DNA from: Palleniella intestinalis
GTDB taxonomy: Bacteria; Bacteroidota; Bacteroidia; Bacteroidales; Bacteroidaceae
DNA: 64,000 bases
Assembly (NCBI RefSeq): GCF_013166595.1
Contig: NZ_JABKKG010000005.1
Span: 188,083 to 252,082 of the forward strand
Direction: 5' to 3'
Shown here: one piece after another, positions 57,421 through 64,000 of the stretch
How positions within the stretch are numbered: the stretch's first letter is position 1
Layout of the letters: each line of letters opens with the position of its first letter
The notes under the pieces: generated by a model
Told to the model about the DNA's origin: nothing
The model's input: the letters and a program-made list of their open reading frames with translations, nothing else
Databases searched by the model: none
Program-made: the position numbers and the translations under genes

Positions 57421-58419
57421 TTAGAGATTTGGATTGATTTTGCTCCACTCTGAGATAGCAGGAACGATGTTGAGAGTAACAAGCTCGTCACGCATCTTGC
57501 AGAGGTGCTCATAGCTTGCGTCAAGCTTAGCCATTTCCTCAGCTGTTCCCTGTGGCATCTTGTATGTGCAGCCATTCTCATCGAGAGTGGTGTCCATAGC
57601 CATCATGATGTGGTTGTACTTTTCGTTCTGTACGTAAGTACCTGCAGGCCAACGGAATTTCTCGCCACCCATTACTGAGCGAATCATCTCCACTGAGCAA
57701 TATGCAGGAGACTGCCATGAAGAGCGTCCGCGAAGCTCGATAATCTTCGCACCACCCTTTGTAACGTCAACCTTCAGCTGCTCCCACTCCTCCTCAGAGC
57801 ACTTGTCTGTGCCGATAAGGTCGTTAAGCGGTGTGCCATTGACTTTCACTGCAGAACCGAACACTGCCATCTGCTCGCCGTGACCGCCGTAAGTAGCGCA
57901 GCCTGTCACCTCATACTGCTTGCAGCCGAACTTCTTTGCGAGAGCTGACTGGAGGCGTGTAGAGTCAAGAGCGGCAAGAGTTGTCACCTGACCCGGTTTC
58001 AGACCTGAGTAGAGCAGTGTCACAAGACCTGTGAGGTCAGCAGGGTTGAAGATAACCACAACGTGCTTCACGTCCGGACAGTAAGTCTTGATGTTCTTGC
58101 CGAGTTCCTCAGCGATTTTGCAGTTGCCTGCGAGAAGGTCTTCGCGTGTCATGCCTGCCTTACGTGGCGCGCCACCTGAAGAGATGATATATTTAGCATC
58201 CTTGAATGCCTCCGCTACGTCTGTTGTGGCAGTAAGGTTCACACCGTCATAACCACAGTGGAACATTTCCTCCATAACGCCCTCCATTCCCGGAGCGTAA
58301 ACGTCGTAAAGACATACATTAGGAGTCAGCTTCATTGTAAGAGCTGTCTGTACCATAGTAGAACCGATAGCGCCACCGGCACCAACGATTACAAGTTTGT
58401 CGTCTGTTAAAAATGCCAT
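57421..58419 (-). CDS. mdh: Malate dehydrogenase
   Basis: 332 aa from the ATG at 58419. NAD-binding VGAGGAIGS, the mobile-loop and substrate Arg region SGGAPRKAGMTREDLL, NPADLTGLVT, DSTRLQSALAKKFG and catalytic His in GGHGEQM are present. It interconverts malate and oxaloacetate, probably in the reductive branch to succinate. A perfect promoter (58452-58482) and a strong terminator bound it as a single-gene unit. Confidence 0.9.
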   Translation of the reverse strand: MAFLTDDKLVIVGAGGAIGSTMVQTALTMKLTPNVCLYDVYAPGMEGVMEEMFHCGYDGVNLTATTDVAEAFKDAKYIISSGGAPRKAGMTREDLLAGNCKIAEELGKNIKTYCPDVKHVVVIFNPADLTGLVTLLYSGLKPGQVTTLAALDSTRLQSALAKKFGCKQYEVTGCATYGGHGEQMAVFGSAVKVNGTPLNDLIGTDKCSEEEWEQLKVDVTKGGAKIIELRGRSSWQSPAYCSVEMIRSVMGGEKFRWPAGTYVQNEKYNHIMMAMDTTLDENGCTYKMPQGTAEEMAKLDASYEHLCKMRDELVTLNIVPAISEWSKINPNL

Positions 58420-58451
58420 CGTTATATTATTGTTTAATCGTTTTTCCTCTG

Positions 58452-58482
58452 CAAAATTAAGAAAAAAAACATAGAACACAAA
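58452..58482 (-). promoter_or_regulatory. Promoter of the malate dehydrogenase gene
   Basis: On the minus strand TTTG (58479-58482), 19 bases, TAATTTTG (58452-58459). This is an exact consensus match, 32 bp before the start codon. Confidence 0.85.
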
Positions 58483-58500
58483 ATATTTCCCCATAGAATC

Positions 58501-58531
58501 TTTGCCATTATAACATTTTTTCTTACTTTTG
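58501..58531 (+). promoter_or_regulatory. Promoter of the aminopeptidase P gene
   Basis: TTTG (58501-58504), 19 bases, TACTTTTG (58524-58531). It is divergent from, and only 18 bp away from, the malate dehydrogenase promoter. It places the RNA start near 58538 and so favours the ATG at 58611 over 58542. Confidence 0.85.
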
Positions 58532-58610
58532 CATATATTAAGTGACTTTTTTGATGAAAAACATGCCTAAAACGACGTTTTTCAACATACACCACTATAA
58601 AACAAGGAAC

Positions 58611-60440
58611 ATGGAAAACATTGCAGAAAGACTTGCCGCATTGCGCAAAATAATGGCACGGGAGAAACTCTGTGCAGTAATAATCCCAAGCACCGACCCG
58701 CACAGCGGGGAGTATGTGCCTCAACATTGGGAGGGAAGAAAATGGATAAGCGGATTCACAGGCTCTGCCGGAACGGCTGTCGTCACCATGTATTCGGCTG
58801 CCCTTTGGACGGACTCCAGATACTTCATACAGGCTGACAACGAACTGGAGGGCACGGAATTCCAACTCATGAAGATGAAGATGCCGGGCACACCGTCCAT
58901 ACCAGAGTGGATTTCACAAGAGATTTTCAAGAAAGAGAGGTATGCCGGCGGCAACTCCACGGAGGTGTGCATCGACGGAACAGTGTGCTCTGCGGCGGAA
59001 GCTGAGGAACTTGCTGCGGAGCTCCGCACAAACGGAGGGCTGACTTTGCGCACGAACCTTGACGCGCTTGCCGAGATATGGCTTGACCGCCCACCACTCC
59101 CTACCGCGCAGGTGGAGGTGCAGCCTGCCGGATTTGCAGGCGAGAGTGCGCACGAAAAACTTTCACGCATACGCAAAGCACTGCGCAGCATGCACGCCGA
59201 CGGCATGGTTGTGGCCGCCCTTGACGACATAGCATGGACACTGAACATCAGAAGCAGTGACGTCCACTGCACTCCTGTGGCTGTAGCCTACCTGCTCATC
59301 GCCTCCGAAAGTGCCACTCTATTTATAATAAAGGAGAAGATTTCCCCGGAAACCGCCGCTTACCTTGAGGGCGAAGGGGTGACGGTGGATGATTACAGGA
59401 ACATAACAAAAGGACTGAAAAACTATCCGGAATACAACATTCTTGCCGACAAGAATGAGGTAAACCAAAGGCTTTACAAAAGCATAAAGTGCCATATTGT
59501 CAACGGAGCGTCCCCGATTCCGACAATGAAATCCGTAAAATCGGAAGCGGAAATCACAGGATTCCGCAATGCCATGCTGCGCGACGGCGTGGCATTGGTG
59601 AGGTTCACGAAATGGCTGAAAGGGAACATCGGCACTTTGCCTATGACGGAACTCTCTGCCAGTGCCAAACTTGAAGTTCTGCGCGCCGAGCAGGAACTGT
59701 TCCGCGGCGTGTCCTTTGACACCATAGCAGGCTATGGAGCGCATGGCGCAATAGTCCACTATGAGCCGACAGAGGCGACTGACATTCCGCTAAAGCCTGA
59801 AGGATTCCTGCTTCTTGACAGCGGAGCGCAATACCAGGACGGCACGACAGACATCACTCGCACCATACCTCTCGGACCGTTGACAGAGGAGGAACGGCTG
59901 GTTTACACACTCGTGCTGAAAGGGCACATCGCTCTCGAAAGGATAAAGTTCCCTGACGGGGCAAGCGGGACGCAGCTTGACGCCGTGGCACGCCAGTACC
60001 TTTGGCTGTACGGCTACAACTATCTCCACGGCACAGGGCATGGCGTGGGCTCATACCTCAGTGTGCATGAGGGACCCCACCAGATAAGGATGGAGTACCG
60101 CCCGGCACCTCTCCATGCCGGAATGACCGTCACCGACGAACCGGGAGTGTACCTCGAAGGGAAATTCGGAGTGCGGATCGAGAACACTCTGCTCACGCGC
60201 CACTACACCACACCTCTGCAGAAAGCCGGCAGGGGCTGCGAATCGCCCACGGCAACGTTCCTCGAATTCGAACCGCTGACGCTTTGTCCGATAGACAAGG
60301 AGCCTATAATCCTCGAAATGCTAAACAGCGAAGAGCGCGAATGGCTCAACGACTACCACCGCCATGTCTTCGACTCCCTCTCCCCTCTCCTCTCCCCTGA
60401 CGAAAGGGAATGGCTGAGAGAGGAGTGTGCAGCGATATAG
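58611..60440 (+). CDS. Xaa-Pro aminopeptidase (aminopeptidase P, M24)
   Basis: 609 aa from the ATG at 58611. Two creatinase-like N-terminal domains are followed by the M24 metallopeptidase domain. Metal ligands are D in DSGAQYQDGTTDITRT (two Asp), H in HGTGHGVGSYL, E in TDEPGVYLEG and E in GVRIENTLL. A C-terminal extension follows, as in the long eukaryote-like form. It removes N-terminal residues before proline, important for peptide use. Confidence 0.93.
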   Translation: MENIAERLAALRKIMAREKLCAVIIPSTDPHSGEYVPQHWEGRKWISGFTGSAGTAVVTMYSAALWTDSRYFIQADNELEGTEFQLMKMKMPGTPSIPEWISQEIFKKERYAGGNSTEVCIDGTVCSAAEAEELAAELRTNGGLTLRTNLDALAEIWLDRPPLPTAQVEVQPAGFAGESAHEKLSRIRKALRSMHADGMVVAALDDIAWTLNIRSSDVHCTPVAVAYLLIASESATLFIIKEKISPETAAYLEGEGVTVDDYRNITKGLKNYPEYNILADKNEVNQRLYKSIKCHIVNGASPIPTMKSVKSEAEITGFRNAMLRDGVALVRFTKWLKGNIGTLPMTELSASAKLEVLRAEQELFRGVSFDTIAGYGAHGAIVHYEPTEATDIPLKPEGFLLLDSGAQYQDGTTDITRTIPLGPLTEEERLVYTLVLKGHIALERIKFPDGASGTQLDAVARQYLWLYGYNYLHGTGHGVGSYLSVHEGPHQIRMEYRPAPLHAGMTVTDEPGVYLEGKFGVRIENTLLTRHYTTPLQKAGRGCESPTATFLEFEPLTLCPIDKEPIILEMLNSEEREWLNDYHRHVFDSLSPLLSPDEREWLREECAAI

Positions 60441-60451
60441 TCCTCTGTCAT

Positions 60452-60509
60452 CATAAATGTTTGCTTTACGCATTTTTACTGTCAAACCGCATAAAGCAAA
60501 CATTTATAA
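60452..60509 (+). terminator. Long stem-loop after the aminopeptidase gene
   Basis: ATAAATGTTTGCTTTA and TAAAGCAAACATTTAT pair over 16 bp and extend with GC pairs around an ATTTTTACTG loop. It has no clear T-run and could be an RNA end stabiliser as well as a terminator. Confidence 0.6.
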
Positions 60510-60564
60510 TGACATCTTTAGAAATATCATTGCATTAAAATCCAATATTTCTCCTATTTAATAT

Positions 60565-60749
60565 TATTGCTGTCCGGTAAACATATACAACACATTATCA
60601 TTCATCTGTTTCAGTTATGACAAGCCCCTATCCTCGCATACAGCAACAGGATTTCGCTGTAAAGTGTGGCGGAGCCACATTTTATGAGAAACATTTCCTA
60701 TGAAAATGTGATTTCACAACAACTTGTGGAGTTTTACCGGACAGTAATA
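60565..60749. mobile_element. MITE with 17-bp TIRs and 9-bp target duplication, copy B (185 bp)
   Basis: Ends TATTGCTGTCCGGTAAA and TTTACCGGACAGTAATA, flanked by ATTTAATAT on both sides (60556-60564 and 60750-60758). It is the reverse complement of copy A without the nested module. At the point where the module sits in copy A there is a single GTGTGGCGGAGCCACA palindrome. It has no gene. Confidence 0.93.
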
Positions 60750-60828
60750 ATTTAATATATACACATTCAAAACACTGCATTTCTGTCTTGAATGTGTGTT
60801 CATCCGCATCATCATCCATTGAAAAACA

Positions 60829-60874
60829 AAAAAAATGGAGTTGGAAGGAATAAATGATATTCCGGCCAACTCCA
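60829..60874 (-). terminator. Terminator of the terB-like gene
   Basis: On the minus strand TGGAGTTGGCCGGAAT and ATTCCTTCCAACTCCA form a stem followed by eight T. It is 19 bp past the stop codon. Confidence 0.88.
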
Positions 60875-60892
60875 ATCCAAAGTAATGTCACA

Positions 60893-61336
60893 TTATGCTT
60901 TGTTCTTGATAATCATTACCTCTATGATAGAGATAGCTGTGCTTTCAGGGATGTCCAGCGACTCCGCCAGCTGATTGATTATGTCCTTCTCTTCCTCTTC
61001 AAGAACGCCGTCTGCGAGAGCAATGTCCACGGCACAAGCAAAAGCCGTGAGCTTCAAATCGTCAGAAAGGTTGTCGGTTGAAGCCTTTACCAAAGCTCCT
61101 GCACCGTCTTTCTTCAGGATTTTGAACAGCTTGTCGAACAACTTGTCAAAAGCCGGGCCTGAGAAATTGTCGTACAGGCGCAAACGACGAATATAACTTA
61201 CGATACCTGCCCATTCGGATTCGGCAATGCTGCCGTCCGCACCTGCCATTGCAATGGCGATTCCTGCAAAAGCCTCTTGCTGGGTCAGCTTTGTCTCTTC
61301 CGGTGCTGACTGAAAAATTTTGTCAAAAAGTCCCAT
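60893..61336 (-). CDS. TerB-like protein
   Basis: 147 aa, all-helical, acidic. Two repeats of the TerB pattern are seen: AIAMAGADGSIAESEWAGI (29-47) and AVDIALADGVLEEEEKDII, each with a D-G or D-G-x-x-E metal-type site. In tellurite-resistance operons TerB is a metal-linked membrane-proximal protein, but single TerB proteins like this one have no settled role. It has a long leader with a strong promoter far upstream (61601-61631). Confidence 0.82.
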   Translation of the reverse strand: MGLFDKIFQSAPEETKLTQQEAFAGIAIAMAGADGSIAESEWAGIVSYIRRLRLYDNFSGPAFDKLFDKLFKILKKDGAGALVKASTDNLSDDLKLTAFACAVDIALADGVLEEEEKDIINQLAESLDIPESTAISIIEVMIIKNKA

Positions 61337-61397
61337 AATTCTATGTCCTTGCTCTCAGTTCCGGTGAGCGTTTGAATTTAACATCGAAGCGTGGAAC

Positions 61398-61600
61398 CGT
61401 ACACCCTAATCTTAACACACAATGTCCGAGAAACCTTTGGAAACCGGTGTGGGAATGACTGTCTCACGCATGTGTATGGAGACATCCCCACCTTTCCTAC
61501 TCCGTTGTTTGGCAGTTTATCAGGCTTTGCATGTACAAGACAAGCATAACGCCTCGAATTTTCTAAATATCTCTTGGAAAGAGTTGCCTCTATCCGGGTG
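61398..61600 (-). ncRNA. Candidate structured RNA upstream of the terB-like gene
   Basis: Read on the minus strand, about 203 nt start just after a good promoter. The ends GCACCC and GGGTGT can close a rod. Inside are hairpin CTCTTtccAAGAG, hairpin AGGCGTTATGC/GCAAAGCCT, and a long central stem in which GGAAA, GGTGGGGAT and GTCTC pair with GAGAC, ATTCCCACACC and TTTCC. No reading frame of note is seen. It may be an independent small RNA (a 6S-like rod is one option) or a long regulatory leader of the terB-like gene. Folding was done by eye only. Confidence 0.4.
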
Positions 61601-61631
61601 CAAATATACGTATTTTTTCTGTATTAGCAAT
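61601..61631 (-). promoter_or_regulatory. Promoter of the candidate RNA / terB leader
   Basis: On the minus strand ATTG (61628-61631), 19 bases, TATATTTG (61601-61608). The -7 box is exact and the -33 box keeps TTG. It lies 265 bp ahead of the terB-like start codon, an unusually long leader for this genome. Confidence 0.65.
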
Positions 61632-61833
61632 GATTTTTATCAAGAAATTTAGTGCATGACCTCAAAAAAAGATACAAACCGGACATGCCGGTCATTGTGC
61701 AGATCCGGTCATCCCACGACCCTCTTTTGTCCATATGAAAGCAAAACAAGCCGATTGCTTGCAAAACAGCAGGCATTCAAGCATTTTTCATAAACAGAGA
61801 ATCCAATAAACATTGAAATACTGTTGAAACAGC

Positions 61834-61921
61834 AAAAGGTAACACTTGACCATGCAAAGTGTTACCTTTTGCACAGTCAAGTGTTACCTTTTACGGGATG
61901 AAAGGTTACCTTTCATATTGT
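61834..61921. repeat. 22-bp-register repeat array C
   Basis: Units start at 61834, 61856, 61878 and 61900. The first is AAAAGGTAACACTT, and the others are inverted forms (AAAGTGTTACCTTTTGC and similar). The first two pair perfectly over 16 bp (GCAAAAGGTAACACTT with AAGTGTTACCTTTTGC). CATGTGCCGGCAGGCAT follows at 61944-61960. The rest of the 61632-62022 gap is without recognised features. Confidence 0.88.
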
Positions 61922-62022
61922 CATTTGCAGTCTTCCGCTTTTTCATGTGCCGGCAGGCATGAGCAAAGGCTTTGGCACATTATGTTCCGGCTCTTACCGT
62001 ACAGTGGTCAAACCGTCACGCG

Positions 62023-62238
62023 CTATAGTTTGCCTGTTGTCAGCTCATCATTAAGATAACAGTAGACATAGCCCGGATTCTGATACATCAGCCCTGTATG
62101 CTCATTGCACATTTTCTCGTATGTCTCTGAATTATACACTATGTCCAAAGCACTTTCCACATCAGTTGCCAAGCCTTCCTGAAGCACACGCTTTGCAAGA
62201 TCTATCGTCATGGTCTCTATAAAATATGCCTTTTCCAT
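62023..62238 (-). CDS. Small protein of unknown function (71 aa)
   Basis: 71 aa, acidic, helical N-terminal half (MTIDLAKRVLQEGLATDVES, then ALDIVYNSETYEKM) and a C-terminal tyrosine-rich end (NPGYVYCYLNDEL). No signal peptide. The pattern recalls small partner proteins seen next to DUF3990-type toxins, but no toxin gene is near, so this is only a weak suggestion. A perfect promoter at 62265-62296 supports real expression. The gene is bracketed by two related 22-bp arrays. Confidence 0.7.
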   Translation of the reverse strand: MEKAYFIETMTIDLAKRVLQEGLATDVESALDIVYNSETYEKMCNEHTGLMYQNPGYVYCYLNDELTTGKL

Positions 62239-62264
62239 AAAATGTAATTATTTGGTTTGCAATG

Positions 62265-62296
62265 CAAAAATACAATCTTTTACTGTAATGACCAAA
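62265..62296 (-). promoter_or_regulatory. Promoter of the 71-aa protein gene
   Basis: On the minus strand TTTG (62293-62296), 20 bases, TATTTTTG (62265-62272), 26 bp before the start codon. Confidence 0.82.
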
Positions 62297-62339
62297 CTTT
62301 ATGTGAAAAAAACGGAGAAATGCAGGGTACAGAAACAAC

Positions 62340-62405
62340 AAAAGGTGACACTTCAATAATGAAATATCACCTTATTACAATGTGAAAGGTTGGCTTTTGC
62401 CATAT
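62340..62405. repeat. 22-bp-register repeat array D (degenerate)
   Basis: Three units start at 62340, 62362 and 62384 (AAAAGGTGACACTT, AAATATCACCTTAT, GAAAGGTTGGCTTTT). They keep the 22-bp register but have drifted. The CATGTGCCGGCAGGCAT sequence that follows array C is also present after this one (62416-62432). Confidence 0.7.
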
Positions 62406-62444
62406 ATTGGCTTTTCATGTGCCGGCAGGCATTGGAAAATCCTA

Positions 62445-64000
62445 TTATTGATAAGGATAGTCTGACAACTCTTCAAGTCCTGCCGTAGAGGGCGGGACGT
62501 CACCGGAAAGAGGGTCATTCTCACCTCCGCCGAGAGCTGAGCTTATAATCTCACCGTCCATAGGACCGACATTGTCTATCGGAGCATAACGCTCGTTCTT
62601 GTTGGCGAAGCGTGTGAACTCGCCACGGAACGACACAAGGACATCCTTTGTGGCACCCTTACGGTGCTTGGCAATGATAATCTGTGCCATGCCGCGAAGG
62701 TCTTGGCCTGTGGCACTGTCCTCCAAAATGTGGTAGTACTCCGGACGGTGGACGAACTGCACCATATCGGCGTCCTGCTCTATAGAGCCGGACTCGCGGA
62801 GGTCAGACAACTGCGGACGCTTGGAGTCTATGCCCTTGGCATCGCCATCGCCACGGCTTTCCACGGAACGGTTGAGCTGTGAGAGGGCAAGGACGGGGAC
62901 ATCAAGCTCTTTGGCAAGGCCTTTCAGCGAGCCGGAAATCTTTGAAACCTCCTCCTGTCGTGAGTTGAACTTCATGCCGTTGGCATTCATCAGCTGGAGG
63001 TAGTCAATCATGATTATCTTGACTCCTTTCTCCTTCACCAGTCGGCGTGCCTTGGTGCGGAGCTCAAAGACGGAGAGTCCGGGAGTGTCGTCTATATAAA
63101 GAGGTGCGCCATCAAGCTTGCGGAGGTTCTGGTCAAGGCGTGCCCACTCCTCATTGGTCAGCTGGCCGTTGAGAATCTTGTGTCCCGGAATCTCGCAGAC
63201 ATTGGAGATGAGTCGGTTGACAAGCTGCACGTTGCTCATTTCGAGAGAGAAGAACGCTATCGGAATGCGGTAGTCGACGGCAATGTTCTTAGCCACGGAG
63301 AGGGCGTAAGAGGTTTTTCCCATGGCAGGGCGTCCGGCGATGATGACAAGGTCGGAGGGCTGCCACCCTGAGGTGACGGCATCGAGGTCGTCAAGTCCTG
63401 ACGGCACACCGGTCAGTCCGCCGCTGTTCGCCGCCGCTTTCTGCAGGATTTCGTAGGCTTTCTTCACCACAGGGTCAATCTGTGTGTAGTCCTGCTTCAT
63501 GTTCTTCTGCGAGAGCTGGAACAGTGCGCCTTCCGCTTCCTGCATGAGCAGGTCGGTGTCGACAGTCTCGTCAAATGCCTTTGTCTCTATGTCACTGGCA
63601 TAGCTTATGAGCTGGCGCGCCATGTATTTCTGTGCAAGGATACGGCTGTGGTACTCCACATTGGCAGAGGACGACACCTTTGCGGACAATTCCACGACAT
63701 ACGGAGCACCGCCCGCCTCATCAAGCGTGCCCATTTTCTTCAGTTCTTCCGACACGGTGATGATGTCGGCAGGTCGCTCGCTCATGTTCAGGGTCTGTAT
63801 GGCAGTGAAGATTTGCTTATGGCGTGGGTCGTAGAACGTGTCAGGATGGAGCAGTTCGCTGACCACTCCGAATGCCTCAGCGTCTATCAGCAATGCTCCA
63901 AGCACCACCTGTTCCACATCCAATGCCTGTGGTGGCAAGTGTCCGTAAGTGTTGTCTATCGGCGCAGGCTGTTGCCTTCTCGTCCTGCTTCGCCGGCTTG
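62445..64000 (-). CDS. dnaB: Replicative DNA helicase DnaB (5' end outside the window)
   Basis: At least 518 codons are present. The frame stays open to the right edge, with RRQQPAPIDNTYGHLPPQALD before the well-conserved EQVVLGALLID; no ATG is reached, so the start lies beyond 64000. The N-terminal primase-interacting domain is followed by the RecA-like motor with Walker A GRPAMGKTS, Walker B IIMIDYLQLM and LALSQLNRSVE. The RESGSIEQDADMV motif is intact. The C-terminus ends in a low-complexity acidic tail. It unwinds DNA at the replication fork. Confidence 0.95.
   Translation of the reverse strand, partial: SRRSRTRRQQPAPIDNTYGHLPPQALDVEQVVLGALLIDAEAFGVVSELLHPDTFYDPRHKQIFTAIQTLNMSERPADIITVSEELKKMGTLDEAGGAPYVVELSAKVSSSANVEYHSRILAQKYMARQLISYASDIETKAFDETVDTDLLMQEAEGALFQLSQKNMKQDYTQIDPVVKKAYEILQKAAANSGGLTGVPSGLDDLDAVTSGWQPSDLVIIAGRPAMGKTSYALSVAKNIAVDYRIPIAFFSLEMSNVQLVNRLISNVCEIPGHKILNGQLTNEEWARLDQNLRKLDGAPLYIDDTPGLSVFELRTKARRLVKEKGVKIIMIDYLQLMNANGMKFNSRQEEVSKISGSLKGLAKELDVPVLALSQLNRSVESRGDGDAKGIDSKRPQLSDLRESGSIEQDADMVQFVHRPEYYHILEDSATGQDLRGMAQIIIAKHRKGATKDVLVSFRGEFTRFANKNERYAPIDNVGPMDGEIISSALGGGENDPLSGDVPPSTAGLEELSDYPYQ

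Noticed and set aside
62445..63938. DnaB starting at 63938
   Set aside because: The codon there is TTG inside a conserved LPPQALD segment and the frame continues to the window edge, so the true start is outside.

Overview
This window comes from a member of the Bacteroidota, most likely Bacteroidales and probably a Prevotella-like genus. The evidence is direct. Most clear promoters have the Bacteroidota form (TTTG, about 19 bases, TAnnTTTG). Secreted proteins carry short T9SS-like C-terminal tails. Families such as DUF6029, Omp28 and 7TM-HD are present, and the order tRNA-tuf-tRNA(Trp)-secE-nusG-rplKAJL-rpoBC is characteristic. The species cannot be named from sequence alone.

Layout. 1-1.9 kb: the tail of an unknown gene overlapping a TOPRIM-like protein gene (a possible ATPase/nuclease defence pair), then a YhcG/DUF1016 nuclease gene cut off by a small palindromic element. 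2.1-14.6 kb: a nine-gene ABC efflux locus with an adaptor, four FtsX-type permeases, one ATPase, a TolC-like channel, and an NtrC-type sigma-54 activator with its histidine kinase. A -24/-12 promoter with two palindromes lies ahead of the first gene. 14.7-22.6 kb: a GH43-like glycosidase, a large thioredoxin-domain protein, NADAR, an SDR, an Rpn nuclease with tandem repeats in both promoter and protein, and SerB. 22.7-29.8 kb: six genes for exported proteins, including two Omp28-type proteins, a TlpA-like oxidoreductase and a DUF6029 barrel. 30.4-34.3 kb: DUF4861, a lone galactitol-type PTS EIIC and a KduI with a signal peptide, suggesting uronate processing outside the cytoplasm. 34.4-47.9 kb: transcription/translation genes and five tRNAs. 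48-64 kb: a tyrosine recombinase, rpsU, a lipoprotein, waaA, gltX, a 7TM-HD phosphodiesterase, a gamma-carbonic-anhydrase-like protein, malate dehydrogenase, aminopeptidase P, TerB and dnaB (5' end outside the window).

The intergenic DNA is unusually rich in structured repeats. There are at least five families: an 18-bp-TIR mini-element; a MITE with 17-bp TIRs and 9-bp target duplications (two copies, one with a nested palindromic module); AG-rich inverted arms enclosing GTGGCnnnGCCAC palindromes on both sides of the sigma-54 activator gene; arrays in a strict 22-bp register built on AAAAGGTAACACTT; and ten TGWCA pentamers at exact 9-bp spacing between the EIIC and kduI genes. No transposase is visible here. 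A roughly 200-nt region with its own promoter ahead of terB looks like a structured RNA.

The points most worth following are the exported KduI plus orphan EIIC plus DUF4861 set, the MITE and nested palindrome system, the candidate structured RNA at 61.4-61.6 kb, the G9 tract in a promoter ahead of the exported thiol gene set, and the sigma-54 wiring of the efflux locus.
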